Below, one piece after another: positions 1 to 7,325 of a stretch of 21,472 bases of DNA. The stretch lies in NCBI GenBank assembly GCA_051651625.1, contig JBOFSQ010000010.1:1-21472 (forward strand), given 5' to 3'. The translations under genes were made by a program, and so were the position numbers. Below the pieces are notes generated by a model, which saw only the letters and a list, made by a program, of their open reading frames with translations, was not told where the DNA came from and did no database searches. Source of the stretch: JBOFSQ01 sp051651625 (lineage in GTDB: Bacteria; Planctomycetota; Planctomycetia; Pirellulales; Thermoguttaceae). Numbering within the stretch: position 1 is the stretch's first letter; the number at the start of each line of letters is the position of its first letter.

Positions 1-83
1 GGCCTCTTCACGCTCCGCGCGCAATGCCGACGAAACGCTAGAAAAACCGGCATATTCGCAGTTTCCGAGACGGTGTGTTGCAA

Positions 84-96
84 GCCCCGTTGGGGC
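84..96. repeat. 13-bp palindrome of the GCCCCGTTGGGGC family; rest of 1-141 unassigned
   Basis: A perfect arm pair GCCCC/GGGGC lies just 3' of the xylanase gene. The same 13-mer occurs four more times at 19326-19542, so it belongs to a dispersed family. Nothing else in bases 1-141 can be assigned. Short open frames run off the left edge on both strands, but none has recognisable protein content. Confidence 0.6.
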
Positions 97-141
97 AAAT
101 ACGCAATGCACGTCTGCAAGCGAAACTTTACTACACCCACC

Positions 142-1416
142 CTACGGCGCGATTACAACTTCAATTTGCGTTCCCGTTTTCGGAAGCGAGCACTCGATTG
201 TTTTGCGTTTGTCGCCGCGACTGACCGTGATGGTGTAGTCGCCGAGGAAGCCGCGAACGGTGGCGACGCCATCAGCGTTTGTTTTCGCGTCTGAATTTGT
301 CCACCAGTCACGCATAACAAGGTCGAGCCAAACTTGTCCGGCGGGTTTGAGCGACCAGTCGCTGCGGTAGTACGCCCCAGCCGGACGCCAGTGCGCACGC
401 TCCCAAAATCCCCACGTCAAAACCGCATCGACCGATGGGTGACTGAAAACCGTTGTCAAAAAGTCGCGGGTGAAGTCGGCTTGCAACGCCTCGTCTTTGT
501 TGTCGATGTCGTGTTCGGTGATCGTGATCGGGAGACCGAGTTTGCCGAACCGGTCGAGAATTTCGAGCATCCGTTCGGGCGGCGTCGTTTCTTCCGCGAA
601 GTGCGACTGAAGACCGATTCCGTTCAGCGGTACTTTGTTCTCGATGAGAAACCGCAGCAGACTTTCGAGCGAGTCGTGGTGACTTGTGTCGCGTCCTTCG
701 GCTGACAGGATTCCGTAGTCGTTGAGGTAGAGGCGTGCGGTGGGGTCGCTCTCGCGGGCGAGTCGAAACCAGTCGGCTATTGAGGCGTCGCCGCCTAGTA
801 GTTTTGTGATGTCGTTGTTGTCGTATGGTTCGTTGACAACGTCCCAATCGACGAGCCGCCCGCGCATCGCGGTCACTTCATCGCGGATGTGATTGCGGAA
901 GTAGTCTCGAATTTTTTCCGGCTCTTCGGCGAACTCTTTCAGACGCTTTGGTGAGTTTTTCCACGACGGCCAAACAAGACAGTGACCGCGAATCTCAATT
1001 CCGCGTTCGCGGAGCCAGTCTGACGCTGCGAAAACTTTCTCTCGATTCTGCGGATTTTCCCACATCCAAAACTTGAGGTCGTTCTCGAAGACGACGCGAT
1101 TGAAACACCGCTCAACAATTTCGCGGTAACGGTCGCCGTCGGCGTCTTGCTGAAGCAGGCGATTTGCGGCAACCGCCGAACCCCATCCGAAAGCGTGTCG
1201 CTTCATCCGCACTTCAACCGTCGCGTCTGCAACCGGCACGCCGTTCTCGTCAATGACGCGAATCTGCAAGTCGCCTTTGCGAATTTTCTCGATGTGTTCA
1301 GCCGCCGCATCGCGCCACGCGGCGGCTGGTTCGTGACCGCGATATTTTGGAACGGTGTCGTCTGCAATAAGCACCGAACCAAAACACAGGACGAGAATGG
1401 TGATGATGAAAGTCAT
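142..1416 (-). CDS. Secreted GH10 endo-1,4-beta-xylanase
   Basis: Predicted to hydrolyse internal beta-1,4 links of xylan outside the cytoplasm. I start it at the ATG at 1414-1416 because the protein then opens with a clean signal peptide (MTFIITILVLCFGSVLIA); the longer frame adds 28 residues that translate an intergenic repeat. An N-terminal beta-rich segment (about 30-75: LQIRVIDENG, HAFGWGSAV) is followed by the GH10 barrel with the landmarks NDLKFWMWEN, GHCLVWPSW, WDVVNEPYD (acid/base Glu196), LYLNDYG, GIGLQSHF and ITEHDID (nucleophile Glu301). The 105-residue gap between the two glutamates fits GH10. GHCLVWPS replaces the usual GHxLVWH. The last 45 or so residues form a small beta domain (GDYTITVSRG). 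No clear Shine-Dalgarno is seen. It lies downstream of the symporter, separated by a nested palindrome. Confidence 0.93.
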   Translation of the reverse strand: MTFIITILVLCFGSVLIADDTVPKYRGHEPAAAWRDAAAEHIEKIRKGDLQIRVIDENGVPVADATVEVRMKRHAFGWGSAVAANRLLQQDADGDRYREIVERCFNRVVFENDLKFWMWENPQNREKVFAASDWLRERGIEIRGHCLVWPSWKNSPKRLKEFAEEPEKIRDYFRNHIRDEVTAMRGRLVDWDVVNEPYDNNDITKLLGGDASIADWFRLARESDPTARLYLNDYGILSAEGRDTSHHDSLESLLRFLIENKVPLNGIGLQSHFAEETTPPERMLEILDRFGKLGLPITITEHDIDNKDEALQADFTRDFLTTVFSHPSVDAVLTWGFWERAHWRPAGAYYRSDWSLKPAGQVWLDLVMRDWWTNSDAKTNADGVATVRGFLGDYTITVSRGDKRKTIECSLPKTGTQIEVVIAP

Positions 1417-1436
1417 TTTGTATTTCGTTTCAATGT

Positions 1437-1575
1437 ACCTGTTCGGAAACATGAAATTGGGGCGATTTGGTAGTTCGCGGTTCGGCATAGCCGAACCCAC
1501 CAGTTGTCATACGCCGCAGGCGTGGAGGGTTCGGCTATGCCGAACCGCTGTGCGGGTGTAAGTTTCCGAACAGGT
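1437..1575. repeat. Nested inverted-repeat (MITE-like) element
   Basis: The outer arms are ACCTGTTCGGAAAC (1437-1450) and its exact reverse complement (1562-1575). Inside is a perfect 21-bp inverted repeat at 1478-1498 and 1527-1547. Each inner arm is itself a hairpin: GGTTCGGC, loop ATA, GCCGAACC. The centre contains CATACGCCGCA. A second, inverted copy begins at 21415. The element fills most of the 203-bp gap between the symporter and xylanase genes. No transposase is encoded. Confidence 0.85.
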
Positions 1576-1619
1576 CCATTGTGTCCATCGAACGACTTCA
1601 CGATGCGTTTCGCCACTCG

Positions 1620-3620
1620 TCACCAGCCGAACATCGGTGTCGCGTAGTCCCAGAACCAGATGTATAACGCCGCCGTAATGATGATTACGGCAACGCCTGC
1701 AACTTGTGCGAGACGCGATGAGGTCATTTCGAGGTGCGTTGTTGACGTTGCTTCGTAAGGAGTCGCGCGCGGGGCGACGATGCGGAGAACTGTTAACGTC
1801 AACAGCACCGCTCCGAGCGTGACAGCCATTCTGTCGAGGAACGCTTGATCGGGGAGCAAGACAAACTTCAAGAGTCCGTAGACCGCCGGCGACATCAAAA
1901 GTGCAACAGGGCCGCAAACTCCGGGGGCACGACGCGAGACAAACCCAAACAGGAACACCGCCAAAATCCCCGGCGAGATGAACCCCTGAAACTCTTGGAT
2001 GAAGTTGAAAATCCCGCCGAACTCCGGTCGCGCCAACATCGGTGCGATGAGACAACTCGTCACCATAAACAGCACGACGCAAAATCGTCCAACAAAAACG
2101 AGTGTGTTGTCGCTCGCGCGGCGGTGGAAGTATTCTTTGTAGAGGTCCATTGTGAAGATCGTCGATGCGGCGTTGAGCATCGACGCAAGCGAACTGATCA
2201 CCGCGCCAAGCATCGCCGCGAGCAAAAATCCGCGGAACCCGCCCGCCGGAATCAGCTTGCTCATCAAGAACGGAAACGCCGCGTCGTAGTCGTACCCAGT
2301 GAGTTGTTTTTCAACGGTGATCGTCGGCGTTGTTGTGTCGCGGTTGCATCGTGCCACCTCGGCGAGATGTTTTTTGTTGAGCTTGAACATGTCGTCGGGC
2401 GACGCCGCTAAGTCCATCTCCGCAGCGATTCCGACGACCGCAGCGTTGAACGTCACAATCTCTGATGCCTTCTGGCGTTCAACTTTTGCAAAGTCGGCAT
2501 CAAACGGGAAGATTTTGGTCACTTCGTTTTTTTCACGCGACTCTTCAAACTGCTTGAGTACGGAAGCGTTGTGAGTCGCGGCGTTCTCACGCATCTCTTT
2601 GCTGTAAAGATTGAACGCCATAATCCCCGGAAAGACGACGATGAACGGAATCAGCAACTTCATAAACGCCGCGAAGACGATCCCCTTTTGTCCCTCGGCG
2701 AGTGATTTCGAGCCAAGCGTTCGCTGCATGATGTATTGGTTGAGTCCCCAGTAGTACAGGTTTGGAATCCACAAACCGATCATCAGTGCGGTGATCGGGA
2801 TCACGCCGTCGCTCCACGGCAGATTCATTCGCAGTTTCGGGGCGTTGAGAATCTTGAACCGTTCCCAACCGCTGTCGGTTGCGGCGAGTTTTGTAAGTGT
2901 TTCTTGCGGGAGTGCTGCGCCGACTTGATGAGTGGCCGACTCGTGCGCAGTTTGCATCGTTGCCGGATCGGCACTGCCTAGTGCGGCGAGCGCGAAGTAG
3001 AGAACGATTCCGCCACCAACAATGAGCGCAGAACCTTGCAACAAATCTGCCCACGCGCACGCTTTCAGTCCGCCGAAGAAGACGTAAGTCGCCGCCAAGA
3101 TTCCGATGATCCACGCAAACGTGTAGAGGTTGAGCGGAATACCGAAACAGTCTTGTCCGGCGAAAAATGTTGAGTAGAGTTTTGCACCGGAATAGATGAC
3201 CGCCGCCGTGTTGACCGAGACGAGCACGATCATCATCGTGAGCGACATAACTGTCCGCGAAAACTTGTTATAACGTTTCTCCAGAAACTCTGGGATCGTG
3301 TAAATCCCAGCCTTTAGGAACTGCGGCAGAAATATGAACGCGACGATCACGAGCGTCACCGCAGCCATCCATTCGTATGACGCGATAGCGAGTCCGAGAT
3401 AGTTCGCCGCCGACCCCGACATCCCGACGAACTGTTCGGTCGAGATGTTGGCGGCGATCAGCGAAAAGCCGATGAGCCACCAACCGAGTCCGCGTCCCGC
3501 GAGGAAGTATGACTCACTCCCCTTCGCGCCGCGACTCATAAAGATACTGATTGCAACAACGGCCAGCAAGAACCCAACAAAAATCGCAATGTCAATCATG
3601 GGAGCAAATTCGGGAGTCAT
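1620..3620 (-). CDS. Sodium:solute symporter (SSS/SGLT family)
   Basis: Inner-membrane Na+-coupled uptake protein, probably for a sugar given the neighbouring xylanase and GH2 genes; the substrate is inference. About 13-14 hydrophobic segments are visible, with family landmarks SYFLAGRGLGWW and IAANISTEQFVGMSG near the N-terminus and LGAVISSLASMLNAASTIF followed by DLYK in the core. At 666 aa it is about 100 residues longer than a typical SGLT. The excess includes a charged insertion of roughly 80-90 residues around 350-440 (KEMRENAATHN to the TVEKQLTGYD region). The start is either the ATG at 3620 or Met8; neither has a Shine-Dalgarno. It starts 15 bp after the nucleotidyltransferase stop and may be transcribed with it. 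Confidence 0.9.
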   Translation of the reverse strand: MTPEFAPMIDIAIFVGFLLAVVAISIFMSRGAKGSESYFLAGRGLGWWLIGFSLIAANISTEQFVGMSGSAANYLGLAIASYEWMAAVTLVIVAFIFLPQFLKAGIYTIPEFLEKRYNKFSRTVMSLTMMIVLVSVNTAAVIYSGAKLYSTFFAGQDCFGIPLNLYTFAWIIGILAATYVFFGGLKACAWADLLQGSALIVGGGIVLYFALAALGSADPATMQTAHESATHQVGAALPQETLTKLAATDSGWERFKILNAPKLRMNLPWSDGVIPITALMIGLWIPNLYYWGLNQYIMQRTLGSKSLAEGQKGIVFAAFMKLLIPFIVVFPGIMAFNLYSKEMRENAATHNASVLKQFEESREKNEVTKIFPFDADFAKVERQKASEIVTFNAAVVGIAAEMDLAASPDDMFKLNKKHLAEVARCNRDTTTPTITVEKQLTGYDYDAAFPFLMSKLIPAGGFRGFLLAAMLGAVISSLASMLNAASTIFTMDLYKEYFHRRASDNTLVFVGRFCVVLFMVTSCLIAPMLARPEFGGIFNFIQEFQGFISPGILAVFLFGFVSRRAPGVCGPVALLMSPAVYGLLKFVLLPDQAFLDRMAVTLGAVLLTLTVLRIVAPRATPYEATSTTHLEMTSSRLAQVAGVAVIIITAALYIWFWDYATPMFGW

Positions 3621-3635
3621 GGAAGCGAAGTGGGG

Positions 3636-3953
3636 TTAGAGGGGGGATTTTTTTTCGTAAATAACCTTTCCGACGCGATCAATGTGTGCGATCAAGTCGT
3701 CGTTTTGGAGCGTTTTGTATTCGGAGACATCAACCATGTATGGCAGAGTTGAGTCGTCGAAGTCGCCCATAATTCGCAAAAGGTCGGTGTGAGTGAACGC
3801 ATCGTTCGTGTGGAGTGTGAGGTCGATGTCGGAGCCGGGTTTGTAGTTTCCTTCGGCGCGACTGCCGTACAAAACGGCCCGCTCGACAGCCGGATACCGA
3901 GCGAAAATCTGCCCAATCGTGGCAAGCGAACGTTCGGAAAGACCGTGATTCAT
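3636..3953 (-). CDS. Minimal (MNT-type) nucleotidyltransferase, possible orphan antitoxin
   Basis: A 105-aa protein with the pol-beta nucleotidyltransferase signature GSRAEGNYKPGSDIDL at about 31-46 (GS motif plus two metal-binding Asp) and a third acidic strand YMVDVSEY near residue 74. The C-terminus (DLIAHIDRVGKVIYE) is typical of HI0073/MntA-like proteins, so the gene looks complete. Such proteins are normally encoded beside a HEPN-domain partner (HI0074-like or HepT toxin) and can NMPylate/AMPylate it. No HEPN gene is adjacent: a HigA-type antitoxin lies 23 bp upstream and the symporter 15 bp downstream. There is no clear Shine-Dalgarno. The family call is firm; the cellular role is open. 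Confidence 0.85.
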   Translation of the reverse strand: MNHGLSERSLATIGQIFARYPAVERAVLYGSRAEGNYKPGSDIDLTLHTNDAFTHTDLLRIMGDFDDSTLPYMVDVSEYKTLQNDDLIAHIDRVGKVIYEKKSPL

Positions 3954-3976
3954 TGCTGTTTTTTGATTCGTACCGT

Positions 3977-4303
3977 TTACGCAAATGCGTGGACGTGACT
4001 TTCGTATTCTCTGTACGGAATAATGCCAGCCAGTTCTTCCCGCTTATTTTGACGAATAACCGACAGGTCGTATTCCGCTTGTAGATTTGTCCAAAAACGT
4101 TCACTCGTGCCAAAATAGCGTGCAAATCTAGCGGCAACGTCGGCATCAACGTCGCTGCGTTGTTGGACAATGTCCAAAATGCGAGCAACCGGAATATGAG
4201 TTGCCGCCGCCAAAGCGTTCGCCGAAAGATTCAAAGGAACCATGAACTCTTCGTGAAGCATTTCTCCGGGGTGAGTAAAGACTCTCTCGATGTTTGCCGT
4301 CAT
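3977..4303 (-). CDS. higA: HigA-family antitoxin (XRE HTH)
   Basis: A 108-aa DNA-binding antitoxin with the HigA/VapI opening (MTANIERVFTHPGEMLHEEF), an HTH core at about 25-70 (LSANALAAATHIPVARILDI) and the conserved ARYFGTSERFWTNLQAEYDL block. HigA proteins neutralise the HigB mRNA interferase and repress their own promoter. I chose the internal ATG at 4301-4303 because the longer frame adds 37 residues that translate repeat sequence. HigB normally precedes HigA, but the region upstream (4304-4715) contains no toxin-sized frame, only palindromic repeats. The next gene downstream is a nucleotidyltransferase, not a RelE-like toxin. The antitoxin is therefore an orphan or has a new partner. 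Confidence 0.88.
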   Translation of the reverse strand: MTANIERVFTHPGEMLHEEFMVPLNLSANALAAATHIPVARILDIVQQRSDVDADVAARFARYFGTSERFWTNLQAEYDLSVIRQNKREELAGIIPYREYESHVHAFA

Positions 4304-4715
4304 TGTGACTGCAGTGGTTGATTTTGTTGTGACATGTATTAGTCCCGCTAGGGACGATCTTATTGTAGCCGAGGGCAAGACGTACCCGTCGCAGCCCTCG
4401 GTTAGCGGCCTCAAATGGATTGAAGTCCCGTAGGGACGACCTTATTCCGAATGGGCGAAACATCGTCAACGTTGTCGAGCAGTTCAAATAAGGCCGCTCC
4501 TACGGAGCTAGGAATTCTGTGGTGGTCGTCAACCCAAGGCTGCGGCGAATACGCCTTGCCTTGGGCTACAATAAGGTCGCCGCTACGCGGCTAGGAAACG
4601 CAATCGCAAATTGTCCGTGAACGGGCGCAACAAACCTGCCGTTCGGGAACACTTAAACGCGACGTTATCGAAACGCTGTTGCCATCGCACATCGTCGGGC
4701 ATGGCGTTACCTTTC
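4304..4715. other. 412-bp intergenic region without a gene, filled with palindromic repeats
   Basis: This lies between the 3' end of the GH2 gene and the 5' end of higA. I find no credible coding frame on either strand, in particular no HigB-like toxin. It holds four palindromic units (4341-4593) and two larger hairpins (4368-4401 and 4533-4565). The higA promoter should lie here, but I cannot identify convincing -35 and -10 boxes. Confidence 0.75.
4341..4593. repeat. Four-copy palindrome family with a conserved AATAAGGTC linker
   Basis: Units are at 4341-4363 and 4424-4446 (minus orientation) and at 4487-4510 and 4570-4593 (plus orientation). Each reads AATAAGRYC followed by a palindrome. 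The four palindromes, read in unit orientation, are GTCCCTAGCGGGAC, GTCCCTACGGGAC, GCTCCTACGGAGC and GCCGCTACGCGGC, so stem bases change in compensating pairs. Two units carry a flanking hairpin at the end of the linker: GCCGAGGGC/GCCCTCGG (4368-4401) and CCCAAGGC/GCCTTGGG (4533-4565), giving the same architecture in mirror image. Confidence 0.85.
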
Positions 4716-7217
4716 TCACCAAACTTTCTCACCCGTTTCAACTGCCGGAAAGATGCGGACAACTCCGGCGTCGATGAATTGGCCGCCGCCCGTTTGGTGG
4801 CAGTGAATCGAAATCACGTTGTTCCCCGGACGCACCGCCTTCGCTGCGTCGTTCATCGAGACGGCAACGTAGTCGGTAACGTAACCACGCGGCGACGCCA
4901 CCAAAACTCCGTTGACAAAAATCTCGCAATCTTCGTCGTGGTAAACATTGAGACGAAGCTGCGCCGCGTTGCTAACGTCGTCGTCGGTCAACTCGAAAGT
5001 TCGCTGCATCCAGATGTCGCTGTTGTCCCAAGTCGTGCGGACGGTGGTGTTCGGCGTTCGCTCGGTGCCGAAACCGCTCTCGCCTTCCTTCCAACTTGAC
5101 GTGTCGAACCCCGCAGATTCCCAGCCGTCGGCGGGTTTGTCGGTGGTGTAACGCCACTTCGCAGCCTGCTCACGCGCCGTCGGGACGAGAACTTTCATCG
5201 TCGGTGCGGCGTAGTGAAGTGCGTCGTTAATCTTCTTGAACGCCGCGACATCGAACTTCGGAATCCGGTCGTAAGTCATCAGTCCGTTGACCTCAACTTC
5301 AACGTCGGTCGTCTGCGTGTAGATCGCCGCCGAAAGTCCCTCCGCGATCAGCGGATGCAAACGGCTGTTGAGATCGGCGTAAGTATTAACAAGGTCTTCA
5401 GCGTCTTTGAGATTTCCGCCGTACCCCCAGTTTGCGTCGGAGACGACCCAAGTGTGACCCGCGACGGGAAGCCCAAGTCCGCCGTACTCACCGAGAACGG
5501 TCGCACGCTTTTCTGACGGCGGGAACATTCCGGGACCGCGATAAATGTGAGCGTCGTGCATGTCGCCGCTTCCGCGATCAGACCAGCCGCTCGGCCCATC
5601 GACGAGTCGCGTCGGATCGAGTTCTTTGGTCCAGTCGAGAATTCGCGTCGTGTCAAACTGTCCCCAACCTTCGTTGAACGGAACCCACGCGACGATGCAC
5701 GGCGAGTTGTAAAGTGCGGCGACAATCTCGCTCCACTCCTTTTCGTAACACGCCGCCGATTCGGGCGTTCGCGTGTAATCGGGGTCGTTCGGGCCGATGT
5801 ATCGGTCGCCGCTCGGCATATCTTGCCAGACGAGCATGCCGAGTTTGTCGCAGTGATAATAGAACCGCGCCGGTTCGGTCTTGACGTGCTTGCGAAGCGT
5901 GTTGTAACCGAAGTTTTTCGTCATCTCAACGTCATAACGTAACGCTTCGTCGGTTGGCGCGGTGTAGAGTCCATCGGGCCACCAACCCTGATCGAGCGGG
6001 CCGTGCTGAAAGAGAAACTTGCCGTTCAGCATCATTCGCGTGATGCCGTCTTCGCCTTTGCCGAGTGAAATTTCTCGCATCGCAAAGTATGACTTCACTT
6101 CGTCAACGACTTTCCCGTTGACTTCGAGAACGAGCGTGAGGTCGTAGAGATTCGGCGTGTCTGGAGTCCACGGCATTACCGGTGCGACGGGGAGCGTGAG
6201 CGACGCGACTGCGACTTCACCTTCCGTGAACGCAAGCGGCGTTGCGACCGCACTTTGCGACGCGACCGCCGACGCCCTGACCGAGACGCCACTGCCGGTC
6301 TTCTCTTCAGTGCGGCTTTCGTTTTTGAACGTGGCAATCGCTTTGAGAACGGCACCGTTTGCACCGTTTGCATTGTTCACACTGTTCGCGCGACCAGCGG
6401 CGTTGCCAGCGTTGTTGCGACGATTTCGCAGCGACGCATTCTGGGCGTTCGTGCGAGTGGCTTCCGGCGAACCGATACACTGTGCTTCGATTTGGAGTGT
6501 GCCGTCTTTGAGACTCGGCGTGAGTTTGAAGTTGCTCACAAATTGTTTCGGCACCGCTTCGAGCCAGACGGTCTGCCAAATGCCGGTGACGGGCGTGTAC
6601 CAAATACCGTGTGGATTGTTGATCTGTTTTCCGCGCGGTTGATAGCTGTCGCTCGTCGGGTCCCAAACCGAGACGACGATTTCGTTCTCTTCGCCAACTT
6701 TGAACGCCGCAACTCCGGGCGACTTTGCGTCGCTACCGAACGTGAACGGCGTGTAACCGCCGGTATGAACATCGCCGACTTTTTCGCCGTTGACGATGAC
6801 TGTCGTTTCCCAATCGACTGCGCCGAAGTGGAGCAGAATTGTTTTGCCGCTCCATTCTTTCGGGACGGTGAACGTGCGGCGATACCAGAGCCGTTTGTCG
6901 CTACCGACCGTTTTGCCGACGCCCGAAAGAGCCGACTCAATCGGATACGGGACGAGGATTTTGCCGTCCCAATTTGTTGGCTGTGCGGCGTCTTTGGCGG
7001 TGATGGCGTAGTCCCAAAGCCCGTTGAGATTTTTCCAGTCGCCACGAACCATCTGCGGACGCGGATATTCAGGCAGCGGCGCGGCGGGATCGACATCCTT
7101 TGCAAACCGCGTGACAATTTTGTCCCCCGCGATTTTCCACGCTGCGACATCATCCGCCGCGAACGTCTTCCCAAAACACGCCAAAACCGCAAGGCCAATC
7201 ACAAATTTCTTCAGCAT
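4716..7217 (-). CDS. Secreted GH2-family glycoside hydrolase (beta-galactosidase-like)
   Basis: An 833-aa exo-glycosidase of the GH2 clan. The start at 7217 gives a signal peptide (MLKKFVIGLAVLACFGKTFA) and has a strong AAGGAG 7 nt upstream (7225-7230). Domains in order: sugar-binding jelly roll (about 45-220; WYRRTFTVP, GYTPFTF), Ig-like domain (about 225-370), TIM barrel (about 375-660) and a C-terminal beta-sandwich (about 690-830; WMQRTFELTDDD). The acid/base is Glu516 in VPFNEGWGQ and the nucleophile is probably Glu577 in LGEYGG. The exact sugar (galactoside, glucuronide, xyloside or arabinoside) cannot be read from sequence. An unusual Asn/Ala/Arg-rich low-complexity insert interrupts the Ig-like domain at about 248-290. 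A consensus-like promoter lies just upstream. Confidence 0.9.
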   Translation of the reverse strand: MLKKFVIGLAVLACFGKTFAADDVAAWKIAGDKIVTRFAKDVDPAAPLPEYPRPQMVRGDWKNLNGLWDYAITAKDAAQPTNWDGKILVPYPIESALSGVGKTVGSDKRLWYRRTFTVPKEWSGKTILLHFGAVDWETTVIVNGEKVGDVHTGGYTPFTFGSDAKSPGVAAFKVGEENEIVVSVWDPTSDSYQPRGKQINNPHGIWYTPVTGIWQTVWLEAVPKQFVSNFKLTPSLKDGTLQIEAQCIGSPEATRTNAQNASLRNRRNNAGNAAGRANSVNNANGANGAVLKAIATFKNESRTEEKTGSGVSVRASAVASQSAVATPLAFTEGEVAVASLTLPVAPVMPWTPDTPNLYDLTLVLEVNGKVVDEVKSYFAMREISLGKGEDGITRMMLNGKFLFQHGPLDQGWWPDGLYTAPTDEALRYDVEMTKNFGYNTLRKHVKTEPARFYYHCDKLGMLVWQDMPSGDRYIGPNDPDYTRTPESAACYEKEWSEIVAALYNSPCIVAWVPFNEGWGQFDTTRILDWTKELDPTRLVDGPSGWSDRGSGDMHDAHIYRGPGMFPPSEKRATVLGEYGGLGLPVAGHTWVVSDANWGYGGNLKDAEDLVNTYADLNSRLHPLIAEGLSAAIYTQTTDVEVEVNGLMTYDRIPKFDVAAFKKINDALHYAAPTMKVLVPTAREQAAKWRYTTDKPADGWESAGFDTSSWKEGESGFGTERTPNTTVRTTWDNSDIWMQRTFELTDDDVSNAAQLRLNVYHDEDCEIFVNGVLVASPRGYVTDYVAVSMNDAAKAVRPGNNVISIHCHQTGGGQFIDAGVVRIFPAVETGEKVW

Positions 7218-7275
7218 CGTTAATCTCCTTCGTTGAATCGAGTTTGTTGAAATGTTCCCCAAACGAACGAGCGGG

Positions 7276-7303
7276 ATTATAGACGCAAGTTTGCGGTTGT
7301 GAA
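7276..7303 (-). promoter_or_regulatory. Sigma-70-type promoter for the GH2 gene
   Basis: On the minus strand, TTCACA (7298-7303) and an exact TATAAT (7276-7281) are separated by 16 bp. Transcription would start near 7269, leaving a leader of about 50 nt that contains the AAGGAG ribosome-binding site. Confidence 0.65.
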
Positions 7304-7325
7304 TGGGTGGAAGGCCACTCGCCTC

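Noticed and set aside
1..141. Partial gene at the left edge
   Set aside because: Short frames run off the edge on both strands but contain no recognisable motif, and part of the stretch is a dispersed palindrome.
1413..1616. Small frame across the symporter-xylanase gap
   Set aside because: It translates the nested inverted repeat; the repeated RFGIAEP-like peptide arises from the palindrome.
4304..4715. Search for a higB toxin upstream of higA
   Set aside because: No RelE/HigB-like frame is found on either strand; only the palindromic repeats are present.
6255..7223. 322-codon frame opposite the GH2 gene
   Set aside because: It is antisense to a gene with clear catalytic motifs and signal peptide; long antisense frames are expected at this GC content and codon bias. 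The same applies to 14826-15599 and 16688-17320.
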